Shown here piece after piece: positions 25,360-33,763 of a stretch of DNA of 64,000 bases (positions are counted from its first letter, which is position 1; each line of letters begins with the position of its first letter). The stretch is from contig NZ_JANQIM010000048.1 in assembly GCF_028282165.1 (NCBI RefSeq), positions 22,776 to 86,775 on the forward strand, read 5' to 3'. The position numbers were made by a program, and so were the translations under genes. The DNA is from Winogradskyella sp. Its GTDB lineage: Bacteria; Bacteroidota; Bacteroidia; Flavobacteriales; Flavobacteriaceae. The notes below the pieces were generated by a model. That model did not search any database, was not told the origin of the DNA, and saw only the letters and a list, made by a program, of their open reading frames with translations.

Positions 25360-26820
25360 ATGAGTTCAGAAATTAGGGCATTAGAGCCACAAGTACTTTG
25401 GAATAAATTTGCAGATTTAAACGAAGTACCTCGTCCATCAAAAAAGGAAGAGCGCGTCATCAAGTTTATGAAGGATTTTGGTAAAAACTTAGGCCTCGAA
25501 ACCATAGAAGATGAGGTCGGTAATGTCATTATCAGAAAACCAGCTACTGAAGGGATGGAAGACAGAAAACCAATCGTTATGCAGTCGCATTTAGATATGG
25601 TGCATCAAAAAAATAATGATACAGTTTTTGATTTTGATACCCAAGGTATAGATATGTATGTTGACGGCGATTGGGTAAAAGCCAAAGGGACCACATTAGG
25701 AGCGGATAACGGTTTGGGTGTGGCAACCATCATGGCGATTCTCGAAAGTGATTCTATAGCGCATCCAGATTTAGAAGCCTTGTTTACTATTGATGAAGAG
25801 ACTGGTATGACAGGAGCTATGGGTCTAAAAGGAGGTATACTAAAAGGTGAAATCCTTTTGAATTTAGATACAGAAGAAGATGATGAAATTGGAGTAGGGT
25901 GTGCAGGTGGTATTGATGTTACTGTAAAGGGTCAATATATCGGACAACCTTTTTCAAAAGATGGGATGAAAGCCTATAAAATTGAAGTTAAAGGCTTGCA
26001 AGGCGGGCATTCTGGTATGCAAATTCATGAAGGTTTGGGTAATGCCAACAAGATCATGAATCGTTTGTTGTATGCGGTTATCGAGGATATTAGAATAGCT
26101 GAAATTGACGGAGGAAGCCTAAGGAATGCCATTCCAAGGGAAAGCATTTCTACGATAGTATTTAGGGAAGATAAGGAAGATGTATTAATAGGTGTTCTAA
26201 ATTCATTGTCCGAAACCATTAAGAAAGAATTGAAAACAATGGAGCCAGACTTGGAAATGGTTTTTACAGAAATCGATTTCCCAGAAACCGTAATGCCTTT
26301 TGAAGCGCAGGAGCAAATCCTTAAAGCATTGTACGCCGCGCATAATGGTGTATATCGCATGAGTCCTGATATTCCTGACTTGGTAGAAACGTCTAATAAC
26401 ATTGCGCGTGTTATTGTTAAAGATGGTGAGATAAAAGTAGGCTGTTTAACACGTAGTTCTGTAGAATCAACAAAAATGGATTTAGCCAATGCACTTAAAG
26501 CTACTTTTGAATTAGCAGGGTGCGAGGTTGAATTTTCAGGTAGCTATCCTGGTTGGGCTCCAAATGTAGATTCAGCCATATTAAAAGTAATGGTGCCTAT
26601 TTACGAACGCTTGAATAATGGTGTAAAACCTCATGTAGCTGCTTGCCATGCTGGTTTAGAATGTGGTATTCTAGGGCAGAATTATCCAGATATGGATATG
26701 ATTAGTTTTGGGCCAAATATTAAAGGCGCACACTCGCCTGATGAACGAGCACAAATATCTTCTGCACAGAAATATTGGGAGTTTGTCCTTGAAATTTTAA
26801 AGCATATTCCTAAGGCTTAA
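25360..26820 (+). CDS. pepD: Aminoacyl-histidine dipeptidase (M20C peptidase)
   Basis: A 486-residue cytosolic dizinc dipeptidase that cleaves Xaa-His and other dipeptides. Seen are the M20 metal ligands MQSHLDMVHQ (His/Asp), GADNGLG (bridging Asp), DEETGMTGA (catalytic and ligand Glu) and NLDTEEDDE, plus the GGHSGMQIHEG lid-domain segment and a C-terminal HAGLECG ligand motif. Length matches PepD. It is monocistronic, with its own promoter and terminator. Confidence 0.96.
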   Translation: MSSEIRALEPQVLWNKFADLNEVPRPSKKEERVIKFMKDFGKNLGLETIEDEVGNVIIRKPATEGMEDRKPIVMQSHLDMVHQKNNDTVFDFDTQGIDMYVDGDWVKAKGTTLGADNGLGVATIMAILESDSIAHPDLEALFTIDEETGMTGAMGLKGGILKGEILLNLDTEEDDEIGVGCAGGIDVTVKGQYIGQPFSKDGMKAYKIEVKGLQGGHSGMQIHEGLGNANKIMNRLLYAVIEDIRIAEIDGGSLRNAIPRESISTIVFREDKEDVLIGVLNSLSETIKKELKTMEPDLEMVFTEIDFPETVMPFEAQEQILKALYAAHNGVYRMSPDIPDLVETSNNIARVIVKDGEIKVGCLTRSSVESTKMDLANALKATFELAGCEVEFSGSYPGWAPNVDSAILKVMVPIYERLNNGVKPHVAACHAGLECGILGQNYPDMDMISFGPNIKGAHSPDERAQISSAQKYWEFVLEILKHIPKA

Positions 26821-26836
26821 TTAGGCATTGGATAAT

Positions 26837-26886
26837 AAAAAAGGCAACTGCACTTCGACTACGCTCAGTGACCGGTTGCCTTTTTT
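26837..26886. terminator. Bidirectional terminator with repeat-derived loop
   Basis: A 12-bp stem (26837-26848 with 26875-26886) with A-run and T-run flanks lies between the converging pepD and PPIase genes. The 26-nt loop contains CTTCGACTACGCTCAG, a sequence like those in this window's other intergenic repeats. Confidence 0.8.
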
Positions 26887-26904
26887 GTTTATGTTTACGA
26901 GAGA

Positions 26905-28116
26905 TTACTCTTTTATACTCACCAATTCAATATCAAATACAAGGTTTGTCCTTGCTGGAATTAGAGGTGCTCTACCAGCATCACCATACCCTAAATAATA
27001 GGGGATAAATACTCTGGCCTTGTCACCAATTTTCATGTTTAACATAGCCTCTCTAAATCCTGCAACTAACGTAGCAGTTTCATTATAAGGCATAGCAAAA
27101 GGCGCGTACTGACCAGCTTGGTCTTGTCGCTCATCATATTTTCCATTTTTTTCTGCTACTTCTTTTTTTGTTGTCCAGAATAAGGTACCATCTTCAAAAT
27201 AACCTGCACAGTCAATATTCACCTGTTGTGAAGAATTAGGTTGTACACCATTACTTTCATGCGTAAAAATCATAGCCATTCCAGTTGGTGAGTCAATACG
27301 ACGACCATTGAGTTCTTCATTTTTCTTTAACCAGTCTGCCTTAGCTTGCTTTGCTTTGTCTTCAGCTTCCTTTTTTGCCGCTTCCTTTAAGCTTTTAAAG
27401 TATTCTTCGACCTTCGGCATTTCTTCTTCAAATACCTTTGGTGCATCAAAGAATTTGGCGTCTTTTCCTTTTCTTATAATATTGACTTTTTCAATGATCA
27501 CATCCTCAACAGGCCTGTGATTTCTAGCTCTGGGATCTACAACTTTCACATTGGAAATGGAGTCTTGTACGTCCAGCCCCTTAACCAGTTCTCCAAAAAC
27601 TGAATGACAGCTCACACCTCTTTGATCACAAGGTTTTAGATTTCCTTTAGCATCATAGAAGTTACCTCTCTCATAAGGCACTTCGGTGATAAAAAATTGA
27701 CTTCCATTGGTGTTAATACCTCCTGCATTAGCCATAGATAGGATGCCAGGTTTATCGTGTTTTAATTCTGGACTAAAATCTGCTGCAAATCGATATCCAG
27801 GAGTGCCTCTGCCATTACCCAATGGATCACCTCCCTGAATCATAAATTTGTCCATAACTCTATGGAAAATAAGGCTATCATAAAAAGGTTTTTCTTTGTA
27901 TTGTTCTTCAACCATAGGGTGGTTGCCTTCAGCCAATGCAACAAAATTGGCTACGGTTACTGGTACTTTGTCATAATGCAATTTGGCGACCATAGTACCT
28001 TTTGTTGTTACAATTTCGGCATAAAGTCCATCTTCTAAATCTGGATAACGTTCTTGGCAAGAGATATTTACCAATACGACTAATACAACGAATGCTGTAA
28101 GGGCTTTTTTAATCAT
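26905..28116 (-). CDS. Cyclophilin-FKBP fusion peptidyl-prolyl isomerase lipoprotein
   Basis: A 403-residue envelope lipoprotein (lipobox VLVNISC, Cys near residue 20). Residues 30-215 form a cyclophilin domain with FHRVMDKFMIQGGDPLGNGRG, NTNGSQFFIT and SVFGELVKGLDV. A charged helical linker (about 225-280) leads to an FKBP domain (290-403) with LVAGFREAMLNMKIGDKARVFIP, YGDAGRAPLIPARTNLVFDIEL. Two unrelated prolyl-isomerase folds in one chain suggest a periplasmic chaperone. It overlaps gldI by 8 bp and belongs to the DHH - gldI - PPIase operon. Confidence 0.93.
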   Translation of the reverse strand: MIKKALTAFVVLVVLVNISCQERYPDLEDGLYAEIVTTKGTMVAKLHYDKVPVTVANFVALAEGNHPMVEEQYKEKPFYDSLIFHRVMDKFMIQGGDPLGNGRGTPGYRFAADFSPELKHDKPGILSMANAGGINTNGSQFFITEVPYERGNFYDAKGNLKPCDQRGVSCHSVFGELVKGLDVQDSISNVKVVDPRARNHRPVEDVIIEKVNIIRKGKDAKFFDAPKVFEEEMPKVEEYFKSLKEAAKKEAEDKAKQAKADWLKKNEELNGRRIDSPTGMAMIFTHESNGVQPNSSQQVNIDCAGYFEDGTLFWTTKKEVAEKNGKYDERQDQAGQYAPFAMPYNETATLVAGFREAMLNMKIGDKARVFIPYYLGYGDAGRAPLIPARTNLVFDIELVSIKE

Positions 28117-28642
28117 TTTCTTGTGTTATTGTATTTAATGTTACTTCGCAAATTAAAGGAATATTGGTTCCTATTTTATTATCATCACCATAGTAACCAT
28201 AGGCTTTTTGTGATGGGAAAATAAAGGTGACGCTTTCTTCGGGTTTCATCAATTTTAAGCCTTCACGAAGACCTGTGAATAATTCTTGTTTATCCATAAC
28301 GTAGGTCTTTTGGGCTTCGGCATAAATTTCATTACCATTTAAGTCAGATACTTTGTATTGAAAATCTATAGTGTCTCCAAATTCTGGTTGAATGGTATCG
28401 TTTTCAATTTTAGCAGTGTAGTAATACCAAAAACCACTTTCGGAAGCGATATAATCTTTATCCGGATTGTTTTTTATAATTTCTTGGATAAGTAGCTGTT
28501 CTTGTTCGTTGAGCTTTTTGTTACGCTCTGCCGATTCTTTAAGGAACGAACCCGACTGAACCGTTTCTGGCATTCGCGCTTCTGGCGATTTACAGCTAAA
28601 CACTACTAGAGCTAACAATATTATGTAGAGTAGGTGTTTCAT
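28109..28642 (-). CDS. gldI: Gliding-motility-associated peptidyl-prolyl isomerase lipoprotein GldI
   Basis: A 177-residue FKBP-type lipoprotein (lipobox ALVVFSC). The FKBP core shows GDTIDFQYKVSDLNGNEIY, LFTGLREGLKLMKPEESVTFIFPSQKAYGYYG and IPLICEVTL. GldI is needed for gliding and T9SS in Flavobacterium and probably folds other Gld proteins; a generic FKBP cannot be excluded. The start overlaps the DHH gene by 4 bp and the end overlaps the fusion isomerase by 8 bp. The T9SS substrate at 18571 is consistent with this system being present. Confidence 0.87.
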   Translation of the reverse strand: MKHLLYIILLALVVFSCKSPEARMPETVQSGSFLKESAERNKKLNEQEQLLIQEIIKNNPDKDYIASESGFWYYYTAKIENDTIQPEFGDTIDFQYKVSDLNGNEIYAEAQKTYVMDKQELFTGLREGLKLMKPEESVTFIFPSQKAYGYYGDDNKIGTNIPLICEVTLNTITQEND

Positions 28643-29658
28643 TCTGGGGACAATTCATCTTTATATTGCGGTAATATACTAATAAATTTATCAATGGTGG
28701 CTTCTAAGCTCTCTTCACTACGCCCACCAGCCGCATTATCATGGCCACCACCATTAAAATGTGCTCTCGAAAATTGATTCACAGAGAATGAGCCTTTACT
28801 TCTCAGCGATACCTTTACGATATCGTCCTGTTGGTTTTCAATAAAGATGGCTGCAAAGATAACGCCCTTTAGAGATAACCCATAATTCACAAAACCTTCG
28901 GTATCGCCTTTTTTAAAATTGAATTCGTCCAATTCGGCTTGAGATAAGGTAATGTAAGCGGTACGTAACTCAGGAATCACCTTAAGGTTTTGCATCGCTC
29001 TTCCAAGAAGTTGTAAACGACTGTAGCTATTGGTATCGAAAACATTATTATGAATCTCAGCATTGTTGGCACCTTTGGCAATTAATTTACCGACCACTTC
29101 GTGGGTTCTGCTCGTGGTTGAGGGAAAACGGAACGACCCGGTATCGGTCATAATACCTGTATACAAACAGGTGGCAATGGTACTGTCTATTTTGTCTAGA
29201 TCATCCAAAAATTCTATGAAATTGTATACCATTTCGCAGGTCGAAGACATGCTGACATCCGAATAGGTATATTTGGCATAGTCGTCGGGTTGTTGATGAT
29301 GATCGATCATAATTTTTGTGGCTACAGCATTTTCTAAGGCTTCAGTCATCTCACCTGTACGATGTAGGGCATTAAAATCTAAGGTAAAAATAAGCTGGGC
29401 TTCATGGATTAAAGCTTCGCTTTTTTCCTGTTGTGTTTCATAAATTAAGATGGTATCATTAGCAGGTAACCATTTTAAAAATTCAGGATAATCATTAGGT
29501 GCAATAACGGTTGCGTTATGTTGGTAAGCCTTTAGATAATGGTACAACGCTAGGGTAGAACCCATGGCATCACCATCGGGATTTTTGTGTGGTACAATCA
29601 CAATATTTTGTGGAATACTTAGGAGTTCTTTTAGCTCTGAAATTTGTGCCTTAATCAT
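28639..29658 (-). CDS. DHH-family phosphoesterase (NrnA-like nanoRNase / pAp phosphatase)
   Basis: A 339-residue cytoplasmic enzyme of the DHH/DHHA1 superfamily. Manganese-binding motifs are NPDGDAMGS (about 28-36), the LDFNA segment, DHHQQPDD (about 119) and the C-terminal DHHA1 loop GGGHDNAAGGR. Family members degrade 2-5-mer RNA, dephosphorylate pAp or hydrolyse pGpG/pApA; the exact substrate here is unknown. First gene of the operon with gldI. Confidence 0.92.
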   Translation of the reverse strand: MIKAQISELKELLSIPQNIVIVPHKNPDGDAMGSTLALYHYLKAYQHNATVIAPNDYPEFLKWLPANDTILIYETQQEKSEALIHEAQLIFTLDFNALHRTGEMTEALENAVATKIMIDHHQQPDDYAKYTYSDVSMSSTCEMVYNFIEFLDDLDKIDSTIATCLYTGIMTDTGSFRFPSTTSRTHEVVGKLIAKGANNAEIHNNVFDTNSYSRLQLLGRAMQNLKVIPELRTAYITLSQAELDEFNFKKGDTEGFVNYGLSLKGVIFAAIFIENQQDDIVKVSLRSKGSFSVNQFSRAHFNGGGHDNAAGGRSEESLEATIDKFISILPQYKDELSPE

Positions 29659-29724
29659 AGTTGACGAAGATACAATTTTTAGGGTTTTTGAAAATGGTTT
29701 TAATATGAAATTAATATTCTTGTC

Positions 29725-29744
29725 ATTCCTGCGCAGGCAGGAAT
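29725..29744. repeat. REP-like hairpin
   Basis: Perfect 8-bp inverted repeat (29725-29732 with 29737-29744, 4-nt loop) preceded by GTC and followed by CTA, a typical GTCATTCC..GGAATC intergenic element. A second small hairpin (29833-29838 with 29846-29851) lies further on. Apart from these and the ndk promoter, the 29659-29981 gap holds nothing I recognise. Confidence 0.6.
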
Positions 29745-29899
29745 CTACAATATATTGGTTAGTTTGAATTACTCATTAAGAATCGAATAACAAATAGTCC
29801 TCGACAAATCCCGACATTACTTGTTAGGAGACCTGTCTAACGAACAGACAGACTCAAACCGACACAAGTGTTGTAACAATAATTTAATAAATGCTTGGC

Positions 29900-29929
29900 T
29901 TGATAAATTAAAGAAATACATTATTTTTG
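29900..29929 (+). promoter_or_regulatory. Promoter of ndk
   Basis: TTG (29900-29902), a 19-bp spacer and TATTTTTG (29922-29929), followed by C, agree fully with the Bacteroidota consensus. Transcription should start near 29936, which rules out the TTG start codon at 29952 only weakly but fits the ATG at 29982. Confidence 0.75.
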
Positions 29930-29981
29930 CAACCTCATTCGCAGAAGCAATTTGCGAAGGCGAACAATTAAAAAAATACAC

Positions 29982-30401
29982 ATGGTAACTAACAGAACAT
30001 TTACAATGTTAAAGCCAGATGCTGTTGAAAAAGGGCACGTTGGCGCAATTATAGAAAAGATTACAGCTTCAGGATTTAGAATCGTGGCGATGAAGTTAAC
30101 GCAAATGACTACAGCAGACGCTGAGGAATTTTATGCGATTCATAAAGAGCGTCCATTCTTTCCTGATTTGGTAGAATATATGACACGTGGGCCTATTGTT
30201 GCGGCTATTTTGGAAAAAGACAATGCGGTAGAGGATTTTAGAACCTTAATTGGTGCCACGAATCCTGCGGAAGCAGCAGAAGGCACCATCCGTAAATTAT
30301 ATGCAGCGTCTATTGGTGAAAATGCAGTACATGGTAGTGATAGTGATGAAAATGCGGCTATTGAAGGGGCTTTCCACTTCTCAGGTAGAGAGATGTTTTA
30401 G
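29982..30401 (+). CDS. ndk: Nucleoside-diphosphate kinase
   Basis: Transfers the gamma-phosphate of ATP to NDPs through a phospho-histidine; cytoplasmic. From the ATG at 29982 the product is 139 aa and starts MVTNRTFTMLKPDAVEKGHVG, the standard family N-terminus; a longer in-frame reading from TTG (29952) adds a basic stretch and is unlikely. The active-site motif NAVHGSDSDENA with catalytic His is intact, as is TNPAEAAEGTIRKLYA. Monocistronic, with promoter and terminator. Confidence 0.97.
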   Translation: MVTNRTFTMLKPDAVEKGHVGAIIEKITASGFRIVAMKLTQMTTADAEEFYAIHKERPFFPDLVEYMTRGPIVAAILEKDNAVEDFRTLIGATNPAEAAEGTIRKLYAASIGENAVHGSDSDENAAIEGAFHFSGREMF

Positions 30402-30428
30402 GGCATAAGCATTTTTTATAACATATTG

Positions 30429-30455
30429 AAAAACCACCTGGGAGGGTGGTTTTTT
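30429..30455. terminator. Terminator of ndk
   Basis: A 10-bp perfect stem (30429-30438 with 30445-30454) with A-run and T-run flanks, 27 bp after the ndk stop. It could also end the converging liv-type operon. Confidence 0.88.
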
Positions 30456-30508
30456 GGTTTTTATGGGCCTAGAAAAGGTATTAGTGCAAAAGAGCAGTAT
30501 GTACTGAG

Positions 30509-31381
30509 TTAAGCCTGATTTGAAATACTCTTGCTTTTATTGTAACCCATTCTATAGATAACTAATATCAAGGCTATACCATAAATTATTTGACGCATAT
30601 TGGCTGCAATGGAAGATGGCATCCCAACAAAACGTAGTACTTCTGGAAGCAATACTAAAAATACAGCAGCAAAGAAAATACCCTTTAAACTTCGCATACC
30701 ACCAATGATGACAATACTTAAAATGAAAATAGATTCATCTATAGTAAAGCTTGTAGGGTCTATATAACTGATATAATGCGCATACAAAACTCCACCTATA
30801 GAAGCCAACACAGCACTAATGACAAAGGAAACGACTTTATAGTTGCCTACATTTTTCCCTAAGCTTTTAACGTATACCTCATCTTCACTCAACCCTTGTA
30901 GTACTCTACCAAAAGGACTTCGAGTGAGATTATGCAATAAGAACCATACCAAAGCAGCAAAGACTATTGAGAGTAACAAAAAAGAAATTTTAGAATCGAA
31001 CTCAAAACCAAAGAGACTAAATGATGGTATACCAGGAATACCTAACGGCCCTCTTGTTACCTCTTGCCAGTTATTCATTATTGAAAATATAACCACTTGA
31101 ATACCTAAAGTAATAATGATATAATAGTCATCCACAGTCTTGATAGCTACTTTAGAAACAACATAAGCAATAGTACCTGAGAGTACCATTGCCAAGGGTA
31201 ATGTGATTAATACGGAAATCTCGTAACTTACAGAAAGTAAAGCTGTAGTGTAAGCACCAATACCATAAAATCCTGCATGAGCCAAAGAAATTTGTCCGCT
31301 ATAACCCGCAACCAAACTCAATGATTGGGCCAGTATAGTATAAATGCAAATTAATATAACCAAATGCAGAAAGTAGTCCAT
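30509..31381 (-). CDS. livM: Branched-chain amino acid-type ABC transporter permease, LivM-like
   Basis: A 290-residue inner-membrane permease with about eight hydrophobic segments and the family motifs SLVAGYSGQISLAHAGFYGIGAY, SPFGRVLQGLSEDE (the coupling loop) and IGGMRSLKGIFFAA. It lacks the long N-terminal extension of E. coli LivM. Together with the LivH-like protein it would form the channel of a hydrophobic amino-acid (HAAT) type importer. Last gene of a seven-gene operon; its start overlaps the LivH stop by one base. The substrate is not predictable. Confidence 0.9.
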   Translation of the reverse strand: MDYFLHLVILICIYTILAQSLSLVAGYSGQISLAHAGFYGIGAYTTALLSVSYEISVLITLPLAMVLSGTIAYVVSKVAIKTVDDYYIIITLGIQVVIFSIMNNWQEVTRGPLGIPGIPSFSLFGFEFDSKISFLLLSIVFAALVWFLLHNLTRSPFGRVLQGLSEDEVYVKSLGKNVGNYKVVSFVISAVLASIGGVLYAHYISYIDPTSFTIDESIFILSIVIIGGMRSLKGIFFAAVFLVLLPEVLRFVGMPSSIAANMRQIIYGIALILVIYRMGYNKSKSISNQA

Positions 31382-32256
31382 TAAATTTCTGTTTTTTTAA
31401 GTGGTTTGCCAGAAAAACCATAAGGTTTGAAATACAAAAATATAATGAGTATGATATATGCTGTGGCATTCATCCATTTACTATCTAAGTAATATGCTGC
31501 CAAATGTTGGGCAGTTGCAAGTAATAAAGAACCTAATATCAAATATCTCAATTTCCCCATGCCACCAATAATCATCGCAACAACCCCATAAAGTAGCCAG
31601 TTAAAACCCATTGTTGGTGTCATATCGGTATCAGCAGCAATGAGAATACCAGTGCAGGCGGCCAACCCAGAGCCAATCACAAAACTCCAAATGATGGCTT
31701 TATCTTTGGAAATACCAAGAATACTTGCTAATTCAGGATTAGAGGATACTGCTTTTATTTTTTGACCAGTTGATGTTCTCTCCAGAAACAGCCAACTCAG
31801 ACCTACCAGAACCGAGCAAGCAAGTATAGTAATTATCTGAACATCTGTGATATATGCTCCTAAAAACTGATGTCCTTCTTTGACGGGCCAAGTACGAAAG
31901 CTAAGGGTATTATCTCCCCATACAATCGAAATGACATTTTGAAGTACAACATATACACCAAGGGAGGCTATAAGCATTTGCCAACTTTTTACATTTTTTT
32001 TGTGTAAGGGTTTGTAGATAAATCGATTAACTAAAAGCATTAGGCCAATACATATTAAAATAGAAATTGGGATTACCAAAAACAAGGGTAAGTTAAGTTG
32101 GATTGAAAAGGAGTAGGTAAAATAGGTACCTAAGGTTATGATGACGGCGTGGGCGATATGGAAAAACCTTTGAGATTTGTAAATATAAGTAAAGGATATG
32201 CTAATTAATAAGTATATTGAGAAGGAAGCCAATAAGTTGAATACAACTTGTATCAT
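31381..32256 (-). CDS. livH: Branched-chain amino acid-type ABC transporter permease, LivH-like
   Basis: A 291-residue membrane protein with about eight transmembrane segments. It has the LivH pattern FFHIAHAVIITLGTYFTYSF, the coupling loop STGQKIKAVSSNPELASILGI (EAA-like) and VAMIIGGMGKLRYLILGSLLL. The usual G in the A(G)xAVAIN region is changed. It partners the LivM-like protein. Its ATG overlaps the preceding unknown gene by one base and its stop overlaps livM by one base. Confidence 0.9.
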   Translation of the reverse strand: MIQVVFNLLASFSIYLLISISFTYIYKSQRFFHIAHAVIITLGTYFTYSFSIQLNLPLFLVIPISILICIGLMLLVNRFIYKPLHKKNVKSWQMLIASLGVYVVLQNVISIVWGDNTLSFRTWPVKEGHQFLGAYITDVQIITILACSVLVGLSWLFLERTSTGQKIKAVSSNPELASILGISKDKAIIWSFVIGSGLAACTGILIAADTDMTPTMGFNWLLYGVVAMIIGGMGKLRYLILGSLLLATAQHLAAYYLDSKWMNATAYIILIIFLYFKPYGFSGKPLKKTEI

Positions 32257-32687
32257 TATATGATAATATGTTCTATAATAAATTCCGTTGGTTTTGCATT
32301 AAAAGTTTTAAAAATGGATGTATGAGTCTTATTTTTCCATTTGTTTTTACTTTCAATAAAAAGTTTTAAATTATACCAAGCTATCGAAAATCTTAAAGTT
32401 GTATTATTCACTTTTATTCTTCTTCTATCAAAGTCTAATTTTGGGTTTAAAGTTTCTAACCGGATATTAGAATTAACTAGAGTCCTTAAACAAGTAATTA
32501 CATCATCGCTTGATTTTAAACTAATTTGGCAAAATGTTATCGCAGCGATATGTTTATTCATTGGTCTACGTCCATCTTCTTCTCCAGGAAAAATAATAAA
32601 CCAACCGTCATCATCAAAAAAAGGATTGAAGTTTTTGTAATGCTTCAACTCATCTACAAGGCTATTCTTTATTCTATCAATGGTCAT
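32256..32687 (-). CDS. Unknown 143-aa protein inside the liv-type operon
   Basis: I recognise no family. The protein is soluble, basic, without signal or membrane segment. The N-terminal half has GWFIIFPGEEDGRRP and HIAAITFCQISL (likely beta-strands); the C-terminal half is rich in Lys/Phe (LFIESKNKWKNKTHTSIFKTFN). It overlaps the binding-protein gene by 11 bp at its start and livH by 1 bp at its end, so it is part of the transporter operon and is likely needed in fixed ratio with it. A cytoplasmic accessory or regulator of the permease is one possibility. Confidence 0.7.
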   Translation of the reverse strand: MTIDRIKNSLVDELKHYKNFNPFFDDDGWFIIFPGEEDGRRPMNKHIAAITFCQISLKSSDDVITCLRTLVNSNIRLETLNPKLDFDRRRIKVNNTTLRFSIAWYNLKLFIESKNKWKNKTHTSIFKTFNAKPTEFIIEHIII

Positions 32688-33762
32688 TATTTTTTGTTTC
32701 GATTTCTAATTGAGTTTTTACGTCTCCATTTGGCAAGAATGAATAAGTGCCCATGGCCCCTTTATATTTAAAACCAGATAAAAATTGCTTAAAACTTGTT
32801 TGTTTACTTTTATAGAATTCATATATGATTTTGATGTTATCGTAACCGTATGCTGCATTAAAATCGGGCTCAGTTTTATATTTGCTTTGGTAATTCTCTA
32901 CAAACTTCTTCATTTCGCTTGTTCTTGATTCAGATTTGTCGTATGTTGGAGCGGTAAAAATTATTTCACCTTGGTAGTCTGTAATTTCCTTGCCTTTTTT
33001 ATTTGAAAAACTAAAGTTACTATAAACTGTAGGTGAATAGTTGATTTGTTTCAATGACCTAAATAAATCACTATACTCAAACCCATATCCAATAACAATA
33101 ATACTATTGACTTTGTCATTTTTCAGTCTTGTAGTTATGGCTTTAAAGTCATAGTCACTGATAGGGTAGCTCATATCAATAAAATTGTATTCGGGACTAA
33201 TAGATTTTAAAGAATTCTCTATATAAGAAACTGTTCCTTTTCCATATGCGTCATTTACATATATCAGACCAATTATATTATCATTTTTCTCTAATATTTT
33301 AGAGACAATAAGGTCACCTTCTTGTTTTCCACTTGTGAAAAATCTATAACAGTTAGTACAAGAACTTGTTATATCAGGATGGGTTGAAAGATAAATAGCC
33401 TGAACATTTTTTTGTGATAAAGTAGGCTTAGATGCCATTGCAACACTGGTTAAATTTACTACAATAAATTTTGGATTTTCATTATCTAATAAATAATTAG
33501 TTGCGCTAGACCCATCTCTAGCATTGCCTTTACTATCCTGAAATTTTATGTTGAGTAGAGGGTCGTTTATTTCACTTTTTGCTAAATCTATTCCACTTTT
33601 TATTTGTTCTCCAATTGAAGATAAATTACCAGTTTGCGGTATATTCACTCCTATTGTAAATAGAGCCTCGCTCTTTTGTGTTGAGGACAAAGGAGCAAAA
33701 AAGTAAACTAGTGTGCTAAGTATTATCACAATAAATAATATCCATAAAATTGTTTTTTTCAT
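32677..33762 (-). CDS. Periplasmic substrate-binding protein, HAAT/LivK type, membrane anchored
   Basis: A 361-residue type I periplasmic binding protein. N-terminal hydrophobic segment (about 4-24) has no lipobox Cys and no clear cleavage site, so it may be a signal anchor. The body shows the family start FTIGVNIPQTGNLSSIGEQIKSGIDLA, the ligand-binding HPDITSSCTNCYRFFTSGKQEGD, IGLIYVNDAYGKGTVSYIE and YGYDNIKIIYEFYKS. The pair of Cys in SSCTNC is unusual and may form a disulfide. Ligand: amino acid, amide or small organic anion; unknown. One base separates it from the upstream membrane-protein gene. Confidence 0.9.
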   Translation of the reverse strand: MKKTILWILFIVIILSTLVYFFAPLSSTQKSEALFTIGVNIPQTGNLSSIGEQIKSGIDLAKSEINDPLLNIKFQDSKGNARDGSSATNYLLDNENPKFIVVNLTSVAMASKPTLSQKNVQAIYLSTHPDITSSCTNCYRFFTSGKQEGDLIVSKILEKNDNIIGLIYVNDAYGKGTVSYIENSLKSISPEYNFIDMSYPISDYDFKAITTRLKNDKVNSIIVIGYGFEYSDLFRSLKQINYSPTVYSNFSFSNKKGKEITDYQGEIIFTAPTYDKSESRTSEMKKFVENYQSKYKTEPDFNAAYGYDNIKIIYEFYKSKQTSFKQFLSGFKYKGAMGTYSFLPNGDVKTQLEIETKNNDH

Positions 33763-33763
33763 A

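Noticed and set aside
29833..29851. Small hairpin before ndk as a riboswitch or tRNA-like element
   Set aside because: Only a 6-bp stem, no conserved core; lies upstream of the predicted transcription start.
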